From the NCBI RefSeq assembly GCF_000379665.1, contig NZ_KB903370.1:128014-192013 (forward strand): a stretch of 64,000 nt of DNA, in the 5' to 3' direction. Source of the stretch: Butyricimonas synergistica DSM 23225. Its GTDB lineage: Bacteria > Bacteroidota > Bacteroidia > Bacteroidales > Marinifilaceae. Shown here piece after piece: positions 35,928 through 45,473 of this stretch. Made by a program: the position numbers and the translations under genes. The stretch's first letter is position 1; every line of letters starts with the position of its first letter. A model generated the notes under the pieces. That model was not told the origin of the DNA. It was given only the letters and a program-made list of their open reading frames with translations, and ran no database searches.

Positions 35928-36505
35928 TTATTCTTGATTCAAATACTTATATCCTGCACGCCCTTCTTTAAGGAAATTTAAAAATGAAATTGTATCACGA
36001 CCAAAATGAGCGTTATTATGATATGTGGTCAACTTTCTCATACTAGGATCTATCATTACAATAAAAGAGCATAAATCATCAAAATAATAATCACATATCC
36101 AAGTACTTAATTTACCTTCTGTCTTAAAAATAGTATCATTGGGTAGTAATGATCTCATTACCGCATTCTCAATTTTTCGAGGACCTAATTTTATATCAAC
36201 AAATAATCTACAACAAGATAGAGAATCTGCTATATAATTCCTTGTTAATCTACTTGTTTTCAATTGTTTAATTAAAAAAAACATCTATAGGAGATGAAAA
36301 GTTCGAAACCCATAGCAATATCGGTTTGTTCTCTCTTAAAGATTTTTCAATTGCGATATCTAAAGGATACCTACCCTTTTCCCAAGCTTTGTAAGTTTCA
36401 CTAGATTGATATCCTTCAAAAAAGGAATGTCCTATTAGAAGTTACTCTCTTCCCCATGCAACTGGCAAAACAAATAAACATAGAACTTATTATTATCCAT
36501 TTCAT
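35928..36505 (-). pseudogene. Thioredoxin-like lipoprotein broken by two homopolymer frameshifts
   Basis: Three minus-strand frames join into one product of about 191 residues. Frame 1 starts at ATG 36505 with a lipoprotein signal (MKWIIISS...lipobox FASC) and ends at a TGA after a T6 run (36418-36423). One T less continues as FEGYQSSETYKAWEKG... through AIEKSLRENKPILLWVSNFS. That frame in turn ends after a T8 run (36274-36281). One T less there continues into FLIKQLKTSRLTRN...to ALNQE-like end KYLNQE. Removing both bases gives exactly 576 nt including stop. ENKPILLWVSN followed by LFVDIK resembles DsbD-gamma/thioredoxin_7 proteins, but CxxC is absent at the usual site (NFSSPID). The 118-residue frame usually called here (35928-36284) is only the 3' part. 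Confidence 0.75.
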
Positions 36506-36620
36506 AACACAATCTTTATTTAGAATAAAAATAATAACTTGACTGACAAACTTCGCAAGAACACTTTGATTCATTGGCATAAACCTATATACCTTTACAT
36601 TTAGTAGAGTAATACAATTT

Positions 36621-37079
36621 TTATTCCCGTGAAGAATAGTTATTTTCTATTTCTTTTGAGTTATATTTTTTTTGATAGAAATTAGAATAGCACAGTATTT
36701 TAATTCCAAAATAAGCACCAAATATTAACCAATAAAGATAACTAACAATTCTTGGTATTTCATTTTCATATATATAAAAATAGAAAACAATCAGCATAAT
36801 TATTATGTACAAGTTTCTAATTGTTTTTCCCATATCTTTTGTTATAAACAATAGCCATTTCATTCTAGGCATTAGAACTAATTTATTATCTTCCTTTCTC
36901 TTCTCACGATGCGAAAAAATATAAGGGACAATATCAAAAGCTAGGCTTAAAAATAAGAAAACAAAAGAAATTGCCGTAATAATAACATACAATACTAAAG
37001 GAAAAATTTCTCTAGCAAAAAATATTAACGAGATACAAACACAAACTCCATTTATAATTATACTTTTAAAAATTTTCAT
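36621..37079 (-). CDS. Four-helix membrane protein behind the Rhs gene (possible immunity protein)
   Basis: A 152-residue hydrophobic protein with about four membrane helices: two near the N-terminus (about 5-50), a basic cytoplasmic-looking stretch (HREKRKEDN), and two more (about 85-130) with an Asn/Lys-rich tail. I recognise no family. It starts 3 bp after the stop of the Rhs gene, so it is co-translated with it. In polymorphic-toxin loci that slot usually holds the immunity protein, and a membrane immunity protein would fit a membrane-acting toxin. That role is inference from position. The AT-rich DNA resembles the Rhs region, not the window average. Confidence 0.65.
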   Translation of the reverse strand: MKIFKSIIINGVCVCISLIFFAREIFPLVLYVIITAISFVFLFLSLAFDIVPYIFSHREKRKEDNKLVLMPRMKWLLFITKDMGKTIRNLYIIIMLIVFYFYIYENEIPRIVSYLYWLIFGAYFGIKILCYSNFYQKKYNSKEIENNYSSRE

Positions 37080-37082
37080 TAT

Positions 37083-40000
37083 TTATTTTTTTTGTTGTTT
37101 ATTTTTTTCATTGTCATCTTCACCAAACCAAATTGTTTTTAATGCTTCCCAAAAACTATATTTCTTTTTCTGCTGAGAAGTTTTATTTGTATTTAAATTA
37201 TCCAAAGAGTCTTCACACGATTTGTGCAAAAGTATCGCTAACATTATTCCTGTTGTAATTCGCATTCCTATACCTAATTTCTTATCACCGTTAGGATCTA
37301 AATTTCCTGTTGGGTCAGGTGAAGGGTAATTTGCATTAATACTATTCTGCATATTAACTATTGTTTGATTCAAGCGATCTTTTGCCTCTCTATCCTTCTT
37401 GTCTTGCCATTCTTTTCCCTCGTTTCGCATGTATTCTTCTGAGTATAACACACTCAAAGATTGTAACGTACTAGTCCAATAATCAACCAAATCTTCCGTG
37501 AGTTCAACACCATGCCTTTCAAAAGCCCTGTGTAGCGTATTTTCAACCGTAACTAAACCTAATCCTATTGAAACCATTTCCATCACACCTATTATGACTG
37601 TTGCAGCCCCAACAGGAATCGCTATTACAGGGAGTGGAAATTCACCATTTGGATCAATCCAGTGCAATGGATTATTAAATACATAACTATAAGGACTTAT
37701 GAAATAAAATTTCTCTGCCCGTGGATCCACTCCAAACCATCTCCCCAAGCCACTATCATACATCCTCGCTCCGTAATCCAAGTAGTCCAAATCCCCCGTA
37801 ATCTGCTCCTCCTTACTATTATAGTTATAACGATTTGCCGCTAGTTGTTGGAAATCACTTCTTACATGCTTTGCCCCGAAAGGATAGTAATCATTCCGCT
37901 CCTTCACCGTTCCGCTACCATCAACGATCACTCTCACACTACCCAAGTGATCTGTCAAGAAGTAATTTACCTCTGTTCCACCACCACTTGAAGCATTCGC
38001 TCGAATAACCCCACAACCAAAATTAGCTAATTCTAGCTGCAAGCCTGCGCTGCTATTCTTGTATGTCAAAGAACCAAGATAATCAAAACCGTTCGTTCCA
38101 CCATCACGTACTCGTAACTTCGTCCCATCTGCGAGATAACTGTATTTCGCCTTCACCGTGCTACCGGTTTTGACTTCACTCAACAAATTTAATACATTAT
38201 ACGATAAATTCAAAGCTCGACGGCTATCATTTATCATGTTACCGTTCTTGTCATAAATGTAACTTCCAGCAGCAGTACTCCCCCTAGTATAAATATCACC
38301 TACCGGAGTTCCACTAACACTCTCTGTCAAAGTAGTCAACTGGTTGCCCGTGTATGTGTAAGAAAGATTATCCACCACTGTGGCACTTCCCGCCGTGCGT
38401 TGCAAAGTCTTGATGTTGCCATTACGATCATAAGTGATACCACGTTCCAAGTAACCGGCAGTCAATGCTACCCACGATGTGCCGCTTTTCTGTTTGCGAG
38501 TGCTAGCTGTCAATCGGTTCACCCCGTCATACGTGAACCCGTACATTGTTGCAGCACCCGTGCCGTGCTGCCACTCCCACTCGCTGATATTCCCATTCCA
38601 ACGAGCGACGTTTCCCCCTACCGGGCTCTCGTAATATAATTTCATTTTGAATGGGGTACTTTCCTTGCTTGTCAACCACCCACGAGTATTATACGCCATA
38701 GTCACCTCCACGTTACCATGTTTCTGCTTGACAAGGCGTCCAACCGCATCATACGTGTAATTCTCGGTAGCAGGACTACCATTATTCAATTTCGCCGTGG
38801 AAGACAACAACCGTCCCCGATCGTCATACACGTTCACCTTCTCCAACACATCTGTCTGGCTCGCCGTGATCGAGTGACACTCTCGCTGTTGTAACACGTT
38901 CCCCATGAAATCATATTTCATGTCTATGCGACTCAGCCGACCGTGAAGGTTATCACTAACCGATTGGATCACTCGCCCCCGATCATCGTAATACGTCGTG
39001 GTCGTCAACCATGTACTCGTACCCAACACCCGAGTCTTCACGCTCGTCACCAGTCCTGTAACTCGTGTCCTGTAACTCGTTGAATAACCTGCCGTTGCCG
39101 AGAATGCTTTCACGGGCACATTCGCAGTAGCTTTATATGTATCATATAACGTGTACTGCAAAGCAGTTCTTGTCCCCGAAGGTATGTAGTTCTGACTTGC
39201 CGACACCGTCATCTGCAAGCTAGCATGAGTCATCGCACTTCCAAGTATCACCTCGCCCGTCTCTATCACTCGGTTTAGGTTATCGTACAGAGAGTAACTC
39301 CATTTATTTGCATTCACTGCTCGTTGTTTTCCATCCTGACTCATCACAAGTCGGTCTCGCTTATCGTAAACCATATAGATAGGATCACATCCGGGTAGAC
39401 GTTTGATAATCATCCGTTTGAAATCATCATACTCGTAATAATACGCCAGTTGCTTCAACACGGTTTCACTCGTAGTGGTGCCTAATTGCAAGCTCGCCTC
39501 GGGAGAAAGTACATACCGGAGCAATCCTTGATCATCGTACACACTATACGTTTCCAGGCGATTGGTTCCTTCTATTTCTACCACGAGAATAACTTCTGCA
39601 TCCCGATTAGTAAACATTTCCGATTTATTCCCATCCTCGTCTATTCGAGTCTCTTTTTGCAAAGTTCCAGCAGCATAATAAGTATTAGTAAATTGCAGAG
39701 CTCCCGAAGTAGTTACCTGGTAAATTTTGACCTCACTTCCAGTATTCATTCCATAAGTAATTGTAACCCCTTTCTCGTTCACATGCCAATTTTTGCCAGC
39801 TCCGGTTTGTTTCAATTTTCGATTTAAGGCACTATTATCATAATCCGTTTTAGTAAAAGCATAAGCAGCCTCACCTGTTCCATAAATATTCCAATTTGAA
39901 ACACTCGTGGCATTTTCGTCGTAAGCACCATCATTTCCGGTTTTACTGTAAGGTAGATATTCTTTTTCTACCCGCCCTTGTACCCCGTACACATAAGGCA

Positions 40001-40292
40001 AAATAATATCAGCAGTTCCCCCGGGGGAACCGTTCACTTGGATATCTTGAAGTTTTCTCCCTAAACCATCAACATAAGTAATATCGGAAATCACTCGAGG
40101 GGCTACACTCATACCACTCGAATCAAGATAAGTTTTCTTCACCACAAAATTCTTAGTCACGGTAAAATTCTGTGTCAAAACAGACAACGCGGCATTGTTC
40201 ATCCTTGGTAATAGGCTATCCCTCGTTTGCGTGGCTCTCGCCAAGTTCAATAAGAACAAAGTCAAAAACACGGATAAGTATAATATTTTCAT
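37083..40292 (-). CDS. DUF6443/Rhs repeat-associated core protein with variable C-terminus
   Basis: A 1069-residue exported protein. Signal peptide (residues 1-22, ending ARATQ), DUF6443-like N-domain (VISDITYVDGLGRKLQDIQV, EKEYLPYSK), many YD/Rhs repeats (YDDRGRLLSS, YDAVGRLVKQKHG, YDRNGNIKTLQR), then the core signature YGARMYDSGLGRWFGVDPRAE and YVFNNPLHWIDPNGE (Asp880). The last 185 residues after DPNGE differ from the core: a long hydrophobic stretch at about 885-915, a charged helical middle and a Lys-rich tail. In Rhs proteins this part is the exchangeable toxin tip. No known toxin motif was recognised. Its partner gene is 39 bp upstream and a membrane protein follows 3 bp downstream. 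Confidence 0.88.
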   Translation of the reverse strand: MKILYLSVFLTLFLLNLARATQTRDSLLPRMNNAALSVLTQNFTVTKNFVVKKTYLDSSGMSVAPRVISDITYVDGLGRKLQDIQVNGSPGGTADIILPYVYGVQGRVEKEYLPYSKTGNDGAYDENATSVSNWNIYGTGEAAYAFTKTDYDNSALNRKLKQTGAGKNWHVNEKGVTITYGMNTGSEVKIYQVTTSGALQFTNTYYAAGTLQKETRIDEDGNKSEMFTNRDAEVILVVEIEGTNRLETYSVYDDQGLLRYVLSPEASLQLGTTTSETVLKQLAYYYEYDDFKRMIIKRLPGCDPIYMVYDKRDRLVMSQDGKQRAVNANKWSYSLYDNLNRVIETGEVILGSAMTHASLQMTVSASQNYIPSGTRTALQYTLYDTYKATANVPVKAFSATAGYSTSYRTRVTGLVTSVKTRVLGTSTWLTTTTYYDDRGRVIQSVSDNLHGRLSRIDMKYDFMGNVLQQRECHSITASQTDVLEKVNVYDDRGRLLSSTAKLNNGSPATENYTYDAVGRLVKQKHGNVEVTMAYNTRGWLTSKESTPFKMKLYYESPVGGNVARWNGNISEWEWQHGTGAATMYGFTYDGVNRLTASTRKQKSGTSWVALTAGYLERGITYDRNGNIKTLQRTAGSATVVDNLSYTYTGNQLTTLTESVSGTPVGDIYTRGSTAAGSYIYDKNGNMINDSRRALNLSYNVLNLLSEVKTGSTVKAKYSYLADGTKLRVRDGGTNGFDYLGSLTYKNSSAGLQLELANFGCGVIRANASSGGGTEVNYFLTDHLGSVRVIVDGSGTVKERNDYYPFGAKHVRSDFQQLAANRYNYNSKEEQITGDLDYLDYGARMYDSGLGRWFGVDPRAEKFYFISPYSYVFNNPLHWIDPNGEFPLPVIAIPVGAATVIIGVMEMVSIGLGLVTVENTLHRAFERHGVELTEDLVDYWTSTLQSLSVLYSEEYMRNEGKEWQDKKDREAKDRLNQTIVNMQNSINANYPSPDPTGNLDPNGDKKLGIGMRITTGIMLAILLHKSCEDSLDNLNTNKTSQQKKKYSFWEALKTIWFGEDDNEKNKQQKK

Positions 40293-40331
40293 TGTACTAG
40301 AATTAAATTAGTATTTCTATTTTGCATATTA

Positions 40332-43300
40332 TCAATTCACGATAGTTAGATCGTTATACTCGTTCTCCTGCAAAAGATTACCAGATTGATCATAAATCTT
40401 AATAATCCTTCCTAACGAATCATATTCATACCGTTCCATTTGTCCTTGATGATTGAATTTACAAAAAAGCATTCCCATGGAATCATAAGAACAAGCTTCA
40501 TACTCTACACCCACGGGAGCAAGTACGATGGTCGCATACTTGTTATCCGTAACATCAGGGACACGTACCTCTATTCGTACCACATTTTGATGATTATCAA
40601 CCTGTGTCAAATCAATATCAACACTCACAAGTTTCCATACGTTGGGTGGTATCGGATAGCTCACGCTATAAGTACGTTTCTGTCCATCACGAAACACTAG
40701 ATCATAATTCAATGTACATGTAGACATCCACATCCTGCTGTTGTTCTGAACGATACTCAATTGATAATTTCTATTTTCATTCACATTAATCACCAAATTC
40801 TGCGAATAGGTTAACCCGGCAATATCCTGTTTACCGTATAGCAATAGTGAAGACACGCTATTTTCATCCAAAACAGCACTTTCCGTGTTATACATCACAT
40901 ATTCAACCCATTCAATATAATTCGAAAAGTCAAGATCTAAATCGAGAGCCTCCATTCGATCAACAAAATCTTGATATTGTGCAAGGATATCCCAAATATC
41001 CTCCCCGTAAAGTATATTTTGTAACTCTAGAATTCTTGAATAATCCTTCCCGTTTAAAAGTAATCTTGCAAATTCATCGATATTTTGATAAAGAGAGCCT
41101 TTGAAAAACTCATCTCGTTTAACCTGACTTCTTCTACTATACATATCATTTCTCGCAACAAAATCAGAAAGAAAACTTATCAAATTAGTGTAACCCGACG
41201 GATAATACCCAATATCACCTGTAATCCCTGCTTTTTGTGCATACATTAATTGAGAAGCCCTATATTTGTCAATCGCATCAATATTACCAGATTCTACATT
41301 TGTAGCTTCTAAAATAACTCTGTCATTTCCTTTGTCAAAAACGACGGTATTCACCTCATTGGGTTTCTCTTTACTAACTAATCTCATCCACTTCCCGCAT
41401 TGTTGGTAGGAACAAACCTGCTCTTGCCTATACAGACTCCTCGATTGACTGAATAAACTTGTCTCTTTTCCCGTTAAAAGAGGATTCCGAGCCACAGGAG
41501 ATTTCATACTTATTGATAATTCTTCGAATGGAACATAAATTCTTCCAGAATTCGATGAAAGAGATTTATAAGTATTTACCGTTTCAGAAATCAAACAATT
41601 ATTTGCATTTTTCTTGAGAAAATTCTGTTGTATGATCACCGGGGCAAATATATTATTTGCTTTCATTTCATCAATTACAGGATCGACATTATCCTGTATA
41701 TCCAAAACACTTTTCACGATCTGCATTTTCTCGCTTCCATCACTACTTAAAGATACTATCCCTATCGGATTGCAGTGATTTGTTCCATACAAATAGGTCT
41801 CCTTATTCGTAAGAAAAGCATTTGCAGGTAGGGGATCATATAAATCATCTATCCGAGGCGTTCTCGTCGCTTGAGAAACTGATTCAAAATGATACTCTTG
41901 ATGTTCCTTAGGTACTACCTTCCCCCCATAATATAATAAATATTTTTGATCCGGAATTCGAATATTAGTTCTCGGTTCCAGATTAGGAAGATAAATATCA
42001 TTGTAAGGAATTATACCTCCTCGTATTCCATTATCCTTATACAGCTCAACTAAGTTTTTACTAAACTCAAGTCCTATTTTTTCGGCATCTATATAATACT
42101 CGTAAGGTTGCAATTGCCGGAAAAAATTTGAAAAAGAGAATGGACCATTTTGATCTATAAAACTAAGACTCTGATAAAAAGCGTAAGCATCGTTTATCAT
42201 ATTCGTATAATAAACATTTTTCTCCATCCAGACCATTTGTCCGTAAGTATCATAAATAATCTTTCCAATGGGCAATCCATACAACCAATAAGGATAATGC
42301 GTCGGAAACCTGTCATTATCAAGAATAGGTACAAAAAAATAACGCCCTATATTACCATTTCCTTCAAATTCCTCTCTCACGTAATGATAAAACAAGCCAT
42401 TGTTTCCATCATTAATAATATTTACACCATTTTTTTGTATATCACTTCGCAATACATAATCTTGGAAATAACCATAATCCAACATAACACTTGAAGATAA
42501 ACCGGTCCATGCAAGTATGCCTGTACCATTCCCGTACTCGTCCTGATAATAATATTTAATCTTATTTTGCTGCCCTAAGCCATTATCAATATTCAACGAT
42601 TTAACCCGAATACCGGCATGTTTTTCTCCATACAACTCATTTGACTCGTAATCAATATTTATTTTAGCTCCGGAAGAAGTTTTAATCTGCTTTAAACTTA
42701 ACGCTTTCACGTAAACAGAATCAATTGTTCTGTTCGAAAATGAATCTACTTCTACCCGTAACTGATTAAAATCTCCTCCAGGGAAAAGCACGTGAGAATA
42801 GGAACTAGCACTTAGAGAGAGCATTGTTCTAGTACGCATAGACCGTCCATTGTAATATCCCCAAATATCCTTACCACTCCTATCAACAGGTAAATCATAA
42901 TAGTCAAATTCTTGAATTTGTGCCATCTGACTATCATTACCTGAAATTGTTATTTTGTTTAAAACCTCGTGTGAGTAGATTTTCGAAATATCAAAGCCGA
43001 CCTTTGCAATCGTATCTCTTAAATATGACAAAAGAGTAATATCCTTTAAAATAGCATAACCAGAACGAGTTGTACCATCCATTACATGCGAATAATTTGT
43101 GTAATTAAATACCATGTCAAAATGATTTGAATAAACCCTTGACAAATATTTCATATATATTTTGTAACTTCCACTCATTGTAACAACTCTTGCTGGTACT
43201 ATTTTTCGACCATTAAAAGCCAATATATAACACCTTTTTAACCATTCAAGTTCTGATACTAACAATTGAGCTGTAGCAGTATTTATATTTCTAGCTTTTC

Positions 43301-44372
43301 CTATAAGAGAATTGATTGCTTGAATTGCAGCATTACTTGACTCTCTTAAATACTGTAAATCAGTTGTCAACCCCATAATCTTACCCACTAAACTTGCTAC
43401 ATAAAGTCTTTCTTGATCAACCAGCTGATTTCTAAATTTATCCATCACATTCGCCTGTGCTTCAAGATTTAATTTTGCAGCATGTTCTCGAATAAGGGAA
43501 AGATTCAAATCAATCTCATCTTGATATTCCTCTAATGAAAAATTTAGATCTTCTTGAGAAATTCCGTACTCATATCCAGCCTTACTCATACCTCCATAAG
43601 AATTTCGATAATAAACTGGCGTATTAGACTCTGTTGTGTAACGGTCAATGTAAGAAAAATGAATGGTATCTGAATTCGGAATAATAATTTCATTTAAATA
43701 CCAAGCGGAAATATAGCTTTGATTGACAATACTATTTCTAGAGACACCACTTTCCATCGTAATTTCTTGTGTTTCCTCTTTTTCCCCAAACACGTACTTT
43801 ATTCCATTTTCATCCGTTATAATCCAACTGGAAATATTACCCTTATAATTATCCTCAATTTTAATATTTGTTTTTTCCAGTGGAACAGCTCTCACCTCAC
43901 TCCTGTTTTTTTCTTCCAAAACAAAATTAATCCTTTGGTTTCCAAAAGTGGCAGTAAATATATCAGATTCTCCATCTTTTTTCCGAGTATTGACTAATTT
44001 CACCATAGTGTTGTCTATATCAGAAAACTGATTGTCAGCATATCCAATAAGAGTTACCTCATCTGCAAATCCACCTCGAATTGTTCTTGTCACAACTCCT
44101 CCACAAATTAAATTCCATCCCTCCCCACAAATACCAGACCAATCTTTCGATTTTATACCCATCGTCGAGTACGACAAGTATACCGGAACTTTATAAGCTC
44201 CAGAAGATAATTCCCATAAAGGTATCTTATAATTAAATATACCAGTACAATAATCTACACCGACATTTTTATTCTGAAGGTATCCTTGAGCCTGTTCACT
44301 CGGCGTTATTTCCTGAGCACACATTGCATTAATAATTAAAACAAACAAAATACTAAAAAACAATCTCTTCAT
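40332..44372 (-). CDS. Giant secreted Rhs-partner protein (SpvB/Rhs-like)
   Basis: A 1346-residue exported protein. Signal peptide about 1-19 (INAMCAQ), then the segment GIFNYKIPLWELSSGAYKVP and GICGEGWNLICGGVVTRTIRG, the opening typical of large Bacteroidota proteins encoded just before DUF6443/Rhs genes, reminiscent of SpvB/TcaC N-domains. A helical insert (about 270-370) follows, then long beta-rich sequence. The extreme C-terminus has a single Rhs-type YD unit (YEYDSLGRIIKIYDQSGNLL). It has no enzyme motif. It is in an operon with the Rhs gene 39 bp downstream, and probably forms a shell or export partner for it. Function unknown. Notably low GC and Asn/Ile/Lys/Tyr-rich. Confidence 0.8.
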   Translation of the reverse strand: MKRLFFSILFVLIINAMCAQEITPSEQAQGYLQNKNVGVDYCTGIFNYKIPLWELSSGAYKVPVYLSYSTMGIKSKDWSGICGEGWNLICGGVVTRTIRGGFADEVTLIGYADNQFSDIDNTMVKLVNTRKKDGESDIFTATFGNQRINFVLEEKNRSEVRAVPLEKTNIKIEDNYKGNISSWIITDENGIKYVFGEKEETQEITMESGVSRNSIVNQSYISAWYLNEIIIPNSDTIHFSYIDRYTTESNTPVYYRNSYGGMSKAGYEYGISQEDLNFSLEEYQDEIDLNLSLIREHAAKLNLEAQANVMDKFRNQLVDQERLYVASLVGKIMGLTTDLQYLRESSNAAIQAINSLIGKARNINTATAQLLVSELEWLKRCYILAFNGRKIVPARVVTMSGSYKIYMKYLSRVYSNHFDMVFNYTNYSHVMDGTTRSGYAILKDITLLSYLRDTIAKVGFDISKIYSHEVLNKITISGNDSQMAQIQEFDYYDLPVDRSGKDIWGYYNGRSMRTRTMLSLSASSYSHVLFPGGDFNQLRVEVDSFSNRTIDSVYVKALSLKQIKTSSGAKINIDYESNELYGEKHAGIRVKSLNIDNGLGQQNKIKYYYQDEYGNGTGILAWTGLSSSVMLDYGYFQDYVLRSDIQKNGVNIINDGNNGLFYHYVREEFEGNGNIGRYFFVPILDNDRFPTHYPYWLYGLPIGKIIYDTYGQMVWMEKNVYYTNMINDAYAFYQSLSFIDQNGPFSFSNFFRQLQPYEYYIDAEKIGLEFSKNLVELYKDNGIRGGIIPYNDIYLPNLEPRTNIRIPDQKYLLYYGGKVVPKEHQEYHFESVSQATRTPRIDDLYDPLPANAFLTNKETYLYGTNHCNPIGIVSLSSDGSEKMQIVKSVLDIQDNVDPVIDEMKANNIFAPVIIQQNFLKKNANNCLISETVNTYKSLSSNSGRIYVPFEELSISMKSPVARNPLLTGKETSLFSQSRSLYRQEQVCSYQQCGKWMRLVSKEKPNEVNTVVFDKGNDRVILEATNVESGNIDAIDKYRASQLMYAQKAGITGDIGYYPSGYTNLISFLSDFVARNDMYSRRSQVKRDEFFKGSLYQNIDEFARLLLNGKDYSRILELQNILYGEDIWDILAQYQDFVDRMEALDLDLDFSNYIEWVEYVMYNTESAVLDENSVSSLLLYGKQDIAGLTYSQNLVINVNENRNYQLSIVQNNSRMWMSTCTLNYDLVFRDGQKRTYSVSYPIPPNVWKLVSVDIDLTQVDNHQNVVRIEVRVPDVTDNKYATIVLAPVGVEYEACSYDSMGMLFCKFNHQGQMERYEYDSLGRIIKIYDQSGNLLQENEYNDLTIVN

Positions 44373-44749
44373 ATCAATTACTATTTATGTGATTCAAAAA
44401 CTTATGCTATTTTTATAAACATCAAATAAAACTTTCCACACTACAATTATTAGTAACAAAACTAGAATTTATCAAAAATATTCCTTTAAAAGGAGATTTG
44501 CCATAGTGAATTATTCCAAAGTAATTACATTTTTTCACTATTTCATTTGGTTTAAATGAAAATAATTTCTTATAACATAGCGTCTTTAGATATTCTAATT
44601 TATTGTATATAAATCTTCAACATGTATCGCTTAAACAAATTATGCACATAAAATATTAATTCTTGTAGATTATTTTACATTGCAAAAAAAATTATTATCT
44701 TTAGCTAGATTAATTGAGTGTAGCGTTTGACTTTAAAAATTCATGGAAT
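44373..44749. other. AT-rich intergenic region
   Basis: The 377 bp between the Rhs-partner start and the regulator ATG are very AT-rich and hold no supported gene or clear repeat. Both promoters must lie here. TATCTTTA at 44695-44702 is a -7-like candidate for the regulator, without a convincing -33 box. Confidence 0.4.
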
Positions 44750-45457
44750 ATGAAAAAAAGAATTGACATCTTATATGCTGAAAATAATAAAGAAATAGCA
44801 GAATCAACTAGAAGGAATTTATTCGATTATGGATTTCAGGTTAGGATAGCCTTCGATGGGAAGCAAACACAAAAGATGTTCTTCTCTCATATTCCGGATT
44901 TATTACTCCTTGAGATAGAGATTCCCGACATCAATGGATTAGAACTTGCACGAATCATCAGGAAAAAGGGATGCCAAACACCAATTATAATATATAGTTC
45001 ACACATTAGTGCTACCTGTGAATTAGCAGCGATCAAAACAGGTGTTGACGACTGTATTCCTAAAAATATATTACCTGAATTATTGGCCTATAAACTCCAA
45101 AATATATATTATCGAATCTGTCAAAACAAAAAAAATCCTCAAGTACATTTTATATCGGAGAGAACAAAATACAATGCTTCAGCCAGTATACTCACAATAA
45201 ACAACAAAATAATCCCGATGAAACCCATGGACGCAAAACTACTCCAATTACTATGTACAAAGATTCATGAAACAGCTTCTTTCAAATACTTGATGGAAGG
45301 ATTATGGGGGACTAATTATAGCGGAAATAAAGATAATTGTTTACGAAAATGTGTAAATCAATTAAGAAAAACACTTGCGTCAGATCCATCCATAATTATA
45401 GATAACGTATACGCTGAAGGTTATCGCATTAGCACAAATTCACCAACATACACATAG
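44750..45457 (+). CDS. OmpR-type response regulator with altered receiver site
   Basis: A 235-residue protein from ATG 44750; a TTG-initiated form from 44714 adds 12 unconvincing residues. The receiver domain (about 4-120) has the right fold pattern, but the acidic pair reads AENN and the phosphoacceptor site reads LLLLEIEIPDING with Glu55 instead of Asp. The conserved Lys is kept (CIPKNI). The C-terminal winged-helix domain (about 140-235, KPMDAKLLQLL, DNCLRKCVNQLRKTL, NVYAEGYRIS) looks intact. Glu at this site often mimics phosphorylation, so it may be constitutively active or respond to a non-kinase signal. No histidine kinase is adjacent. It is divergent from the Rhs operon and could control it. 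Confidence 0.85.
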   Translation: MKKRIDILYAENNKEIAESTRRNLFDYGFQVRIAFDGKQTQKMFFSHIPDLLLLEIEIPDINGLELARIIRKKGCQTPIIIYSSHISATCELAAIKTGVDDCIPKNILPELLAYKLQNIYYRICQNKKNPQVHFISERTKYNASASILTINNKIIPMKPMDAKLLQLLCTKIHETASFKYLMEGLWGTNYSGNKDNCLRKCVNQLRKTLASDPSIIIDNVYAEGYRISTNSPTYT

Positions 45458-45473
45458 AATCGCACACATCTCA

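Noticed and set aside
44714..44749. TTG 44714 as start of the response regulator
   Set aside because: The added 12 residues precede the normal receiver start, while ATG 44750 gives MKKRIDILYAEN as in the family.
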